A stretch of 24,350 nt of DNA, from contig JANBQS010000248.1 in NCBI GenBank assembly GCA_027577415.1, forward strand, positions 1 through 24,350, in the 5' to 3' direction. Both the position numbers and the translations under genes were made by a program. Below are positions 1-7,409 of the stretch, one piece after another. The stretch comes from Coemansia sp. RSA 922 (lineage: Eukaryota > Kickxellomycota > Kickxellomycetes > Kickxellales > Kickxellaceae). Each line of letters opens with the position of its first letter. Position 1 is the stretch's first letter. The notes under the pieces are model-generated. The model searched no databases. It had not been told where the DNA came from and saw only the letters and a list, made by a program, of their open reading frames with translations.

Positions 1-477
1 ACTAGTATACGAAAATGTCTGGCACGCGGCAATGGACACAGCGTTGGTATAGTTATCGGTGGCGCAAAGGAAAGCCTGTATACGAACCGAGGCAGTCGTC
101 AGCTCATATTAAAGAATCGTAAAGGATTTGTACGCGAGGCAATCATGGCTGGTGCGCATTTGGTGCCGACGTTTGTGTTTGGCGAGAACGATATATTCTT
201 GCAAGTCGAACACCCAGTGCTGCGTCGATTACAGCGCTGGTTACAGTCTAAAATGATGTTTGCATTGCCTGTGTTTTATGGTCGATTTGGCCTAATACCT
301 CGTCGAACTCAGTTAACTGCCGTGTTTGGATCGCCGCTGTTCGTAGCGAAGAATCCTAATCCCTCGTACGACGAAATCAATAGAGTACACGCGCAATATC
401 TAGACGAGCTACGCAGAGTCTATGCCAGATTCAAGCCCATTTACGATCCAGAGGGAGACGACTTGGTTATCGCCTAG
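1..477 (+). CDS. Diacylglycerol O-acyltransferase type 2 (DGAT2), C-terminal part
   Basis: The frame is open from base 1 to the TAG at 475-477 and gives about 158 residues; the start lies outside the window. The ATG at 145 is internal, because the codons before it already encode conserved DGAT2 sequence. Visible family motifs are IGGAKESL (a GGAxExL block), LKNRKGFVREAI, GAHLVPTFVFGEND, and a C-terminal YLDELRRVYARFKP block. DGAT2 enzymes esterify diacylglycerol with acyl-CoA at the ER and lipid droplet. The catalytic HPHG motif would be upstream of this window, so activity cannot be judged here. A second, divergent DGAT2 lies at 15660-16817 on the other strand. Monoacylglycerol or wax-ester acyltransferase activity is possible, since these families share the fold. 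Confidence 0.93.
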   Translation, partial: TSIRKCLARGNGHSVGIVIGGAKESLYTNRGSRQLILKNRKGFVREAIMAGAHLVPTFVFGENDIFLQVEHPVLRRLQRWLQSKMMFALPVFYGRFGLIPRRTQLTAVFGSPLFVAKNPNPSYDEINRVHAQYLDELRRVYARFKPIYDPEGDDLVIA

Positions 478-605
478 CCTTAACAAAAAAAGGGGCAGCG
501 TGGGGCCTATCGAATTGGAGTATGCTTCGTAGCACAAGTATTTTGAGGCGTCTGGTACACTTTCTCATTTCTTTTCTTCACCTGTAATTTTTTTCTTTCG
601 CTACA

Positions 606-887
606 ATGTATTTCGCTTGCCGTTCCAAGTTTTGTACTATAAATCGATCTGTACTTGCCAAAACGCTGAAGACGAAGCGCAGTACAGATTCCGTTAACAC
701 TAGGTCTGACGTGAACGATGCTACGGCCTCGCCTACTTTTGTCGTCTATCGCGTTGATACAAATGGAGTCGAGCATGCTATGGATGGCGCATATCACACA
801 CGAACCGACGCTCAGGCAATAGCAGACAAGTATGAAGATCTGGGCCACAAAAACGGATACTTTGTCCGTGAATTGCCCGCAAACTAG
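606..887 (+). CDS. Small uncharacterised protein, possibly mitochondrial
   Basis: Ninety-three codons starting at an ATG that follows a pyrimidine-rich leader. I do not recognise the family. Residues 1-27 carry many K/R and no acidic residue, resembling a mitochondrial presequence. Residues about 42-93 look like a compact folded domain with alternating hydrophobics (PTFVVYRVDTNG at the start, GHKNGYFVREL near the end) around an alanine-rich helix. It begins 128 bp after the DGAT2 stop and ends 7 bp before the stop of the convergent vezatin-like gene, so the two transcripts must overlap at their 3' ends. The domain-like C-terminus argues for a real gene. The opposite-strand ORF over 507-944 shows no protein-like features. 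Confidence 0.6.
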   Translation: MYFACRSKFCTINRSVLAKTLKTKRSTDSVNTRSDVNDATASPTFVVYRVDTNGVEHAMDGAYHTRTDAQAIADKYEDLGHKNGYFVRELPAN

Positions 888-894
888 CCGTGCC

Positions 895-2915
895 CTACTC
901 TTTGGACGTATCCTTCTTCGTCGAGGTCTTTGACCGAGAATCAATGGCCGTCTTTAGCTCCGACATCATGTAAACAATATCGTTTTTGCGTGTGCTCGCG
1001 ACTTGCTACAACCTTACAGAGTGAGAATATATGTGGTTAGTGTCATACACATATTTGCCCAAGAACGTCGTGAAAGCAGTGACAAGCATACCTCTTCGGC
1101 TCGTTTTTGCTTAGACAGACGAATTCGCTCGCTGCGATCGATGTTAGACGACTACAACACAGATAGATTTGGAGTACATGGCACAATCAGTATTGGCAAT
1201 AGTGGCATGCCGACAGACATTTGAATTAATCTCTCGCTATACACTACCTTGAGTCTCCCCTGACCGGTCTCTTGCTCGATATCAGCCTCGAATATCTGCT
1301 CGGGGGCGTCCAAACTGTCGCCTCCAAAGGGGGTGTACCCAAACACTGTTGTGCCTTCGGGGATTGTCGTCAAGCCCAGCTCAAAATCAGTCAGCTCCGC
1401 AGGCACTGTCGATGTAGAGTCGTTCTTGTCACTGCTGGCTGGCTCGGAGCCAGAGTCATAAAACGCGAGACTGGTGACAGATGCCTGATACAAATGGTTT
1501 AATGCGTCGATATCGGGCTTTAGCGAGGCAAAAACGCGAGCGATTTCTTCTGGCGAGGGCACAGCTTGCCTATCCTCAGAGCCCACAACATCGTCTTCGA
1601 CCATACTGACACACTCGCGGCAAACCAGTATCTTGGCACGCACAGTTTCTAAAGCCTCTGACATGCTGCTGAGAGAGCGAACCAGTGGGTGATGACTGCC
1701 AGTTGAATCCGCTTTGGTGGCCGCTAACGATGCCCATTTTCTTGCCGTATATTGCGCCTCGCTTGCCTCTTTGACGCGATTAGCCGAAAGTCCTGCTGTC
1801 TCTGACACACGCACAATGCCGGGTACTAAAAGTTCGCATATGGGTAGTAGCTGCTCGGACCGGATGTCATCATCTGTATATGACTCGAGAGTACGAATCA
1901 CCGATTCGAGCCACAGTTTGCGCATGGCAAAGTGCACTGCGAATTTGTGCTTGAGCGCCTCCAGCGACGTTGGTTCCAATTCGCTACCATCACCTAACTG
2001 CGCTCTAAGATCGGCCATGCACATTCGAGTGTCGGAATCTAGGAAGCTCTCCATTTCGCCTTGTTGAGATTGTTGCTTAGGACGCTCAATGATATCCGCC
2101 AATGTATCTATGCTCAGAGACAACGCCGAATCAATTGCCTGCCGTACATGTTCCGCCATCCATGCTGAGCCGCGTCCTGTCGCGGATGCGATAGCCTGCG
2201 ATCCACGATACTGCGGCAGTCTGAATCCACGAGCCACAAAGTCAACATCCATGACTACCCGAAGCGCCCGCTGAACTGTACTGTCCATCGCACGACACTT
2301 CAATACCATGCCGTTGAAATTCTCCAAGGCTTCGTCACATTTGCCTATCGGGACTCGCCGCTGAGACAGCTGCGTAATCGACTGCCCAGTCATTAAGACT
2401 GATATCGCAAAGTTGCCCAGCATGAGAAGGAACAGGGTTAGGACTATGCCCCAATGCAAGCCACCGAGACCTCCTGGCCGAAATGCTAATGGCGCACATA
2501 TAAATACCGACGGCATATTCAGCATGACGAATAGGCCAACAATCCCTAGGGTACTGCTAGGAAAGAGCGCCGGGATGTTTACTCCTAATGGTTTTAGAGC
2601 AATACGGCAAGGTCGAGGCGTGTAGCGCTCGGCAACTAGTCCCGAGTCGGCCAGCGCACTAACAAAGCGGGCGTGCATCTCTTTGACGATTGTGCTAACT
2701 ATTTTGTGGCTATCCTGTGCGTCAGATGAACGGGCTGCCTGCCGACTAAGCCATTTGCACAAGTTAAAGTCATCGGATAATGATCCCTTAAGCGACTTGT
2801 CTGCGGCACTGTCGGTAGTTTCTGGCTTGTCTTCAGCCACAAATGTCTCTGAGGCATCGATATCTCGCAAGTATTGTGCCAACGGCGAGTCCTCGTACGC
2901 TATCACTTCGGCCAT
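895..2915 (-). CDS. Vezatin / Inp2-like membrane protein, three exons
   Basis: Exons (minus strand) 2915-1248, 1151-1092 and 1005-895, all phase 0, give about 612 residues. The start is the ATG at 2915; codons just upstream lack an ATG. Two hydrophobic segments lie near residues 120-145 and 155-176. They are followed by a block at about 217-235 (ALRVVMDVDFVARGFRLP) that I recognise from the fungal vezatin/Inp2 family, which anchors myosin to membranes such as peroxisomes. Intron 1 has a GTAGTG donor and TTGTAG acceptor (96 nt); intron 2 has a GTATGC donor and TTGTAG acceptor (86 nt). Without splicing, the first exon would read on into a hydrophobic tail unlike the family. The spliced tail is charged (SERIRLSKQKRAEE, then VYMMSELKTAI). 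The cargo organelle cannot be read from sequence. Confidence 0.8.
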
Positions 2916-3061
2916 ATTTGCGGACAAAAATTAATAAATCAATAGAGGTAAATCTGACAATAGCCGTAGACATGTAGCCACTCTACAGCGTCTACTGATG
3001 ATCGTGTGACCACACCACACCTTAATATGGGCTAGCTGTTGGCTACCTTTGGATTGCTACA

Positions 3062-3087
3062 TGAAGGCACATGTTGAAGGCACATGT
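3062..3087. repeat. Perfect 13-bp tandem duplication
   Basis: TGAAGGCACATGT occurs twice head to tail (3062-3074 and 3075-3087), directly abutting the 41-bp repeat shared with microgene 2. It looks like replication slippage at a duplication edge. Confidence 0.9.
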
Positions 3088-3121
3088 CGTTGCATATCAC
3101 AAGGCTATCCCAACAATAAAC
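3081..3121 (+). repeat. 41-bp direct repeat, copy 1 (upstream of microgene 1)
   Basis: By hand alignment this matches 4077-4117 at 37 of 41 positions. It starts CACATGTCGTTGCATATC and ends CAACAATAAAC in both places. It lies 334 bp before the microgene 1 ATG; its partner lies 384 bp before the microgene 2 ATG. A second short match follows each copy (3145-3162 against 4174-4191, around AATGCT..TGGCCAT). Confidence 0.85.
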
Positions 3122-3275
3122 TCATTTTTAGTTCTTTGATAAATAATGCTCATGGCCATGTAATTTCTGCAAAACGACCTGCTGCCTAGTTTGAATTATA
3201 ATTGTACAATTAGCTAAGCCTACAGGTTGGGTTTTCACATACGGCTCAGCCTGGCCGACTTTTAGTAAAGTTGTC

Positions 3276-3285
3276 TATAAATAGG
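3276..3285 (+). promoter_or_regulatory. TATA box of zinc-finger microgene 1
   Basis: TATAAATAGG, 139 bp upstream of the ATG at 3415. A near-consensus TATA element at almost the same distance precedes each of the other five microgenes. Confidence 0.65.
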
Positions 3286-3414
3286 CGACAATTGGGCGTC
3301 CGTTTGCCGAGGAGGACTATGCACAATTGTGTTCATATTTCTAATACACCCTGACGAGCACCAAGATAGCTACCCTAAACTATACATACTGTCTAAGTTT
3401 CTCGCTACATTGAC

Positions 3415-3531
3415 ATGAATAAAGATAATTGGCCCAGACCATGCCTAATTTGTTGGAAGGTACTAGGCTCGGACTTGGAAGCGGCCGATCACTTTAAAAA
3501 ATGCCACCCCGAGTTGTTCAAAGATCGTTAA
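3415..3531 (+). CDS. Single C2H2 zinc-finger microprotein 1 (38 aa)
   Basis: ATG at 3415 to TAA at 3529-3531. The peptide is little more than one zinc finger: Cys10-x2-Cys13-x12-His26-x4-His31, with Leu17 at the usual Phe position and Ala23 where classical fingers have Leu. A Cys also sits at 30, and the second His is followed by Pro (HPELFKDR tail). No signal peptide or membrane segment is visible. It is the first of six same-strand microgenes with the same finger spacing. Its leader just before the ATG (3364-3414, TAGCTACCCTAAACTA...) resembles the leader of microgene 2. Function is unknown; one finger alone is usually too little for specific DNA binding, so protein or ubiquitin binding is equally possible. 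Confidence 0.75.
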   Translation: MNKDNWPRPCLICWKVLGSDLEAADHFKKCHPELFKDR

Positions 3532-3804
3532 GCGATGAAATGGCTATAATTGTTTGCAGATGGTTTATTCAATATACTTAACTCGTTATTGAGTGTTATT
3601 CTAGTTGTCTTGTAATTAAATATTCGACTTTATAGCTACAAATTTGTCAAATCGGCATTTCATTTGACCGACTAGCTGACTGAGGAGAACACGTTAATAT
3701 TTGCCCCAGAACCGACTAAAGCCCCGCCCTTAGTTTCTTCTGCCTCTTCTTCTTTTTAGCCTATAACTTCAGGTATTGAGCCCTCACGCTCTGGGCGTGC
3801 CCGT

Positions 3805-3828
3805 CCCCGCCTCTGTTAATAGGCGGGG
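3805..3828. repeat. GC-rich inverted repeat (hairpin)
   Basis: CCCCGCCT (3805-3812), an 8-nt AT-rich loop, then AGGCGGGG (3821-3828): perfect 8-bp arms in otherwise AT-rich DNA. It could be a transcript hairpin or the remnant of a mobile element; nothing nearby decides which. Confidence 0.7.
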
Positions 3829-3959
3829 CGGCAAATTACTTTTTCAAGCTGTCTTTTGTGTTTTCCCCCTGAATTAGATAAGCTGACCCATCAGCCTTGG
3901 GCGGTTCCTAGTCTAGTATTGACAAACTTTCCCACGTCAGCCCTTCGGCTATTATCCTT

Positions 3960-3978
3960 GACCATAAAATATATGGTC
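3960..3978. repeat. Short inverted repeat
   Basis: GACCATA, a 5-nt loop, then TATGGTC: perfect 7-bp arms, about 130 bp after the GC-rich hairpin. Role unknown. Confidence 0.6.
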
Positions 3979-4076
3979 GTCCTTGTCAAGTGATCCACTC
4001 TTGTCAAATTTTGTTTAGTTTCTCAGCAATCCGCATCCATGCGTGTACGTCTGTTTTTTGTTTTTTTTTTTTTCCT

Positions 4077-4117
4077 CACATGTCGTTGCATATCGCTGGG
4101 CTATTCCAACAATAAAC
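4077..4117 (+). repeat. 41-bp direct repeat, copy 2 (upstream of microgene 2)
   Basis: Partner of 3081-3121 (37 of 41 positions equal by hand). With the shared leader and finger, it shows that microgenes 1 and 2 come from duplication of a unit that included upstream DNA. Confidence 0.85.
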
Positions 4118-4326
4118 GTACAACTTCACATTGTCTAGTTTTGTTTGATGACCAATCACGCGGTTGTTTTGAGAATGCTTGTGGCCATTTACTAGCCGGA
4201 ATAAATTCTTTCATCCGTTTCTAGAATGTTGTATATCGTGAACTGCAATTGTACTACTACTCTGGCTTTCCTCGTGGTTGAGCGTTTTCCTTTAGCTTGG
4301 TCAGATTTACATTTAGCTATGATTGT

Positions 4327-4337
4327 TATAAAAAGGG
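4327..4337 (+). promoter_or_regulatory. TATA box of zinc-finger microgene 2
   Basis: TATAAAAAGGG, 134 bp upstream of the ATG at 4461. The preceding bases (TTTAGCTATGATTGT) closely match those before the microgene 3 TATA box (TTAAGCTAGCATTGC), so the core promoters look homologous. Confidence 0.7.
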
Positions 4338-4460
4338 CAGCGATAAGGATGTCCATGTGCCTAGAGGAGTCTCGTTTATAAACTAATTTTCTCCTAACAA
4401 ACACCGCACTAGCTACACTAAACTACAAATACTGACCGAGTTGTTCATTACATTGGCACG

Positions 4461-4586
4461 ATGAAAGAAAATGCTCCCTGCCTATGCCCGGTATGTGGGA
4501 AGATGTTTGGATCGGAGAAAGAAGCAGTCGATCACTGCCATGAACAGCACCCCGAGTTAGTAGAATATATTAAACTGCTCTTGTAG
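4461..4586 (+). CDS. Single C2H2 zinc-finger microprotein 2 (41 aa)
   Basis: ATG at 4461 to TAG at 4584-4586. This is the most canonical finger of the set: Cys9-Pro-Val-Cys12-Gly-Lys-Met-Phe16, then His25-x4-His30, giving C-x2-C-x3-F and C-x2-C-x12-H-x4-H. Ala22 replaces the classical core Leu, and HPEL follows the last His as in microprotein 1. Cysteines also occur at 7 and 26. The hydrophobic tail (VEYIKLLL) could be a short docking helix. The leader (4408-4460) and upstream repeat match microgene 1, so these two are the clearest sister pair. No localisation signal is visible. Function is not inferable from sequence. Confidence 0.78.
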   Translation: MKENAPCLCPVCGKMFGSEKEAVDHCHEQHPELVEYIKLLL

Positions 4587-5029
4587 CTATGATTGTTCAC
4601 ATATAACAATTCAATACATATATCTTTACTCTGTGCAATTCAAAACTATTACAATTTTCTGATTTTGTTTATGAATACATTGTTTTGTCCGAGTTCATAC
4701 ATGGGAGTTCGCGTATAGCGAATAAATGTATTTCCGACAAAACACGAGTGATAGATAGAGACCAAGATAATTATTGGAGGACTGCTAGCTTGGTCCTGCT
4801 CTTAATGGTCGGGCGGCCGGAATGGTGACTCGAACGAGCGGCTACAATAGCCCAGCATAGCTTTCGGACTTTGGTTGACGTTGTTCATAGGTTGTATTCT
4901 AATACAACTTCCTTTTTATTGGTATTTAGAGCCGGTTACTCGCTAGCACAATTATACAATGACCTAATAGTGATCTAATGCTGAGTACCTGCATATCTTT
5001 TGTGTTGGTTTTCTTTAAGCTAGCATTGC
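4587..5029. other. Intergenic between microgenes 2 and 3
   Basis: AT-rich with no credible ORF. It contains the 3' flank of microgene 2 and, near 4790-4860, a more GC-rich patch. A T-loop-like GTTCGAGTC occurs there on the minus strand, but no tRNA cloverleaf can be built around it. Confidence 0.6.
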
Positions 5030-5038
5030 TATAAAAAG
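5030..5038 (+). promoter_or_regulatory. TATA box of zinc-finger microgene 3
   Basis: TATAAAAAG, 126 bp upstream of the ATG at 5156, with upstream bases similar to those of microgene 2. Confidence 0.7.
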
Positions 5039-5155
5039 ACCCAGCTACGGACACATATTCGCTTAGAAAGGCCTCGCTCTACCTTATTAATTACTTGTTA
5101 TATTTCGCGACAAGCGCCACAAGAACTTTGCCTTACTGTAACGACAACTGTAACC

Positions 5156-5278
5156 ATGCGTCATGTTGCCTTGATAATCACAACATATCCCACCTATTGC
5201 TTTATTTGTGGGGTGAATCTAATGTCGAGTGAAGATGCGGTCGACTACTTTGAGGAAAGCCACCCTCCGGTCATATAA
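5156..5278 (+). CDS. Degenerate single zinc-finger microprotein 3 (40 aa)
   Basis: ATG at 5156 to TAA at 5276-5278. The frame and spacing of the family are intact (Cys15-x2-Cys18-x12-[Tyr31]-x4-His36-Pro), but the first zinc-binding His is Tyr, so only three ligands remain. The flanking residues (SSEDAVDYFEESHP) are otherwise very like those of microproteins 1, 2 and 6. The promoter is intact. Either it no longer binds zinc normally, or it has changed role. An AATAAA-type signal lies at about 5353-5358, 75 bp after the stop, and the sequence ATAGCTACAAAT just before it also occurs downstream of microgene 1. Confidence 0.65.
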   Translation: MRHVALIITTYPTYCFICGVNLMSSEDAVDYFEESHPPVI

Positions 5279-5579
5279 CCTAATGTACTTGCCGCTTTAT
5301 TTTTTGTCATTTTTGTTATCTAGCAAAGCGAATGTTGAATTTGATAGCTACAAATAAAATAAATTTTGAATGTCAATTGTATGATAAATATGACACAATA
5401 TTCGTGCACGTAAGGTACACTGCATGTTCAGGAATTCCAAGTACAACATGAAATCTCGAGCATGCGATGTTCTCAAAACAATGACATGTACTGCTAATTG
5501 TACAGCTCTGGATATGTTCATGTTTACTCTCTGTATTCATGCTTTATTGAACAGACCCCACTTAATTCTTTACTTGCCA
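5279..5579. other. Intergenic between microgenes 3 and 4
   Basis: AT-rich spacer. It holds the probable 3' end of microgene 3 (CAAATAAAATAAATTTT near 5351) and the promoter of microgene 4. No ORF of note. Confidence 0.6.
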
Positions 5580-5589
5580 TATAAAAAGG
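5580..5589 (+). promoter_or_regulatory. TATA box of zinc-finger microgene 4
   Basis: TATAAAAAGG, 140 bp upstream of the ATG at 5720; same element and spacing as its neighbours. Confidence 0.7.
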
Positions 5590-5719
5590 CCAACTAGCCA
5601 AGGGAATAACTAGCGAGTACTCATACTATATTGCATAATTTCCATCTCCATCCCAACTGGCGTCAAAAATACCGCACCAATTCGTTCACCATATCGTTTT
5701 CAAGTAACATACCTGCTCG

Positions 5720-5827
5720 ATGACAATGGATTATCCTCGCAAATGCCGTTATTGTGGAATAATTATAAAGTCGGCCAACGATGATAAAGCCCACATCCGA
5801 AACGACCACCCAAACTATCTGTCGTAG
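5720..5827 (+). CDS. Single C2H2 zinc-finger microprotein 4 (35 aa)
   Basis: ATG at 5720 (a second in-frame ATG follows at 5726) to TAG at 5825-5827. The shortest of the family and almost only a finger: Cys9-x2-Cys12-x12-His25-x4-His30 followed by Pro. Ile16 takes the Phe position and Asp22 the core Ala/Leu position, so the hydrophobic core differs from the others. The N-terminus is basic (YPRK). A probable polyadenylation region (GAAATAAAATTTTA) lies near 6016. All four zinc ligands are kept although the sequence is well diverged from microproteins 1-3, which suggests selection on the fold. Confidence 0.75.
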   Translation: MTMDYPRKCRYCGIIIKSANDDKAHIRNDHPNYLS

Positions 5828-6219
5828 CCTCTAAGCATCTCGACAAGTAGTCGGCAGAGCTGGCCTAATTGATTTCTTTTTGTCTAATAGAGCAACGAGC
5901 ATGCATGGTCAATGCTATCTATTAAAACAATACTCCGCCCTCTGTTAGCAATATTAAATGTACAATATCATTGAAGCCATTGTGAAGGTAGCTATTATGT
6001 AACTCTGCGACTGAGAAATAAAATTTTATTATATAGTAACTTTACTTCTTGCGTTTTTGCATTCACGAATTCTATATGCAGCCTGGCCTCTTATTTTACT
6101 TTTGAGGTTAAAGATAGCGTCAATAGTTACGATTCTATCAATGGTCAGAGTCTCTCGTCGTATAATATCATAACCTCTAGTCGCCAATCAGCTAATATAT
6201 GCCCTCTCCAGCTATTTCC
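5828..6219. other. Intergenic between microgenes 4 and 5
   Basis: AT-rich spacer holding the probable 3' end of microgene 4 (near 6016) and a CCAATCA element at 6184, 36 bp before the microgene 5 TATA-like box. No ORF of note. Confidence 0.6.
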
Positions 6220-6228
6220 TTTAAATAG
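6220..6228 (+). promoter_or_regulatory. TATA-like box of zinc-finger microgene 5
   Basis: TTTAAATAG, 118 bp upstream of the ATG at 6338. It is weaker than the TATAAAAAG of genes 2-4 but at the matching position. Confidence 0.5.
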
Positions 6229-6337
6229 CCCTGGTGTCTGGAGCGCAAACACTGTTTTTCCTTACACATATTTTTACATATCCATTTTCTAATTAGCAGC
6301 TACTCTCGTTTATACGACAAACCGATTCCTCATCGCT

Positions 6338-6472
6338 ATGAGTTGTGCTGGTACTTGTAGCAATCTATATATTCCACCTGGAGGTGTGCCACCACTCCTT
6401 GAGTGCGAAGTCTGTGACCTGAAATTCCAGAATTTTGATCAGACAAAAGCTCATTTTGAGGAATATCACTAG
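6338..6472 (+). CDS. Single C2H2 zinc-finger microprotein 5 (44 aa)
   Basis: ATG at 6338 to TAG at 6470-6472. Finger: Cys23-x2-Cys26-x3-Phe30, then His39-x4-His44. The protein ends exactly on the last zinc ligand, so the HP-tail of the other members is absent. The N-terminus is longer (22 residues), with Cys3 and Cys7 and a Pro/Gly-rich stretch (IPPGGVPPLLE). Core position 36 is Thr. As in the other members, the segment between the His ligands is acidic (FEEY). Function unknown. Confidence 0.72.
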   Translation: MSCAGTCSNLYIPPGGVPPLLECEVCDLKFQNFDQTKAHFEEYH

Positions 6473-7115
6473 CTCACAAAGGCCGGACAGTCATAAACGC
6501 TATGCTATCGGCTGGCACAACGTGCAAGACCTCGCGGATATTAGCTTTTTTGGACTCTATCGGTTTTGATTATTATATATTACTTTACATTTTGATTCTG
6601 TTGCAAGGCTTCTTATAGCATATCCGTCTGATCTTCGAGTGGATGGAAGATCGTAATCAATTACATTTCTGAAACGGATTATTACTGCCACGCACATTGG
6701 GGGAAGTGGCTGTTGGGTGTGCACCAGAGCTGCAAAACGACGCACTCAGTCGGCCCGACAGCCCACGTGAAACACTTCCGACCGGGGACCTCCGAGCTGT
6801 GGGCAAAACACCTCAGAGGTGGCGGCTGTGAACAAGCTGCCCTCTACGGACGGCAAGACGCACATTAGGAAATCTTGCGCTCATCCCCAACAAAGCCACA
6901 CCACACTTGTCTGGTCCCTCCTAAATGCGGCTCTGAAAGAGAACAGCCACTAAGCCATTTAAACAAAGCCCTGAGTACGGTTTAATACATTTGCAACCCT
7001 CCATGCTCACTACTTACGCTACCCTATCCAACATGACACCCCATTCTGAGCGTGGCGCAAGGCACGGTAGACGTTGGTAGAGGAGAAATAACGGACTGCA
7101 AGCCCTCCTCTCGTG
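6473..7115. other. Intergenic between microgenes 5 and 6, with a GC-richer patch
   Basis: The first part is AT-rich. From about 6690 to 7110 base composition shifts toward GC and the DNA lacks the T/A runs of its surroundings, as if inserted or of other origin. GCAACCCTCC occurs near 6993 and again near 7131. No terminal inverted repeat, target duplication or transposase could be made out, and the ORFs here look like shadows. Confidence 0.5.
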
Positions 7116-7126
7116 TACATAAAAGC
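7116..7126 (+). promoter_or_regulatory. TATA-like box of zinc-finger microgene 6
   Basis: TACATAAAAGC, 132 bp upstream of the ATG at 7248; an imperfect TATA element at the spacing typical of the array. Confidence 0.45.
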
Positions 7127-7247
7127 TGCTGCAACCCTCCGATCGCAAGTCGTAATTCTTGCCGTTTCTCTCATTTTTTGGAATACTCGTTCTTTTTGCC
7201 GCATTCAGTAACCCTGACGATTGCATTGTTTTATAGCTGTCTGCATC

Positions 7248-7409
7248 ATGATCTTTACCAATCGCATCCAAGCCACTAGATTGGATTTAAATGAAGTAGA
7301 CATAGTTTGCTTTAGATGCAAGCTTCATTTTTATATTGCTGAGGATGCTATCCATCACTTTTATATGTATCACCCAAGAGGGTGGAGACCTCCTCTTCAT
7401 ATATTTTGA
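7248..7409 (+). CDS. Single C2H2 zinc-finger microprotein 6 (53 aa)
   Basis: ATG at 7248 to TGA at 7407-7409. The open frame extends upstream to 7221 but without an ATG, so 7248 is the start. Finger: Cys21-x2-Cys24-x3-Phe28, then His37-x4-His42-Pro, with core Ala34 and an extra His at 27 and 36. The IAEDAI segment parallels SSEDAV of microprotein 3. The N-terminal 20 residues are mixed polar, and the tail (RGWRPPLHIF) is basic-aromatic. It is the last and longest member; its stop lies 240 bp from the stop of the convergent RRB1 gene. Function unknown. Confidence 0.72.
   Translation: MIFTNRIQATRLDLNEVDIVCFRCKLHFYIAEDAIHHFYMYHPRGWRPPLHIF

Larger units (their letters stand above)
2916..3275. 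other. Intergenic: vezatin 5' flank and start of the microgene region
   Basis: AT-rich DNA without a credible ORF. It holds the 5' flank of the vezatin-like gene and the upstream flank of zinc-finger microgene 1, including a 13-bp tandem duplication (3062-3087) and the first copy of a 41-bp repeat (3081-3121) that recurs upstream of microgene 2. Confidence 0.7.
3532..4326. other. Intergenic between microgenes 1 and 2
   Basis: No convincing gene. It carries a GC-rich hairpin (3805-3828), a second inverted repeat (3960-3978), a long T-run near 4060, the second copy of the 41-bp repeat (4077-4117) and a CCAATCA element at 4152. The weak 61- and 70-codon ORFs here are shadows. The segment 3660-4060 looks like extra DNA, since this interval is the longest in the array. 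Confidence 0.6.

Noticed and set aside
4790..4860. Possible tRNA on the minus strand (GTTCGAGTC)
   Set aside because: A T-loop-like string is present, but no acceptor stem, D-arm or anticodon stem pairs at the right distances.
3415..7409. Idea that the six fingers are exons or fragments of one poly-finger protein
   Set aside because: Each has its own ATG, in-frame stop, leader and TATA-like box, and the spacers of 500-1000 bp lack a consistent set of splice sites joining the frames.
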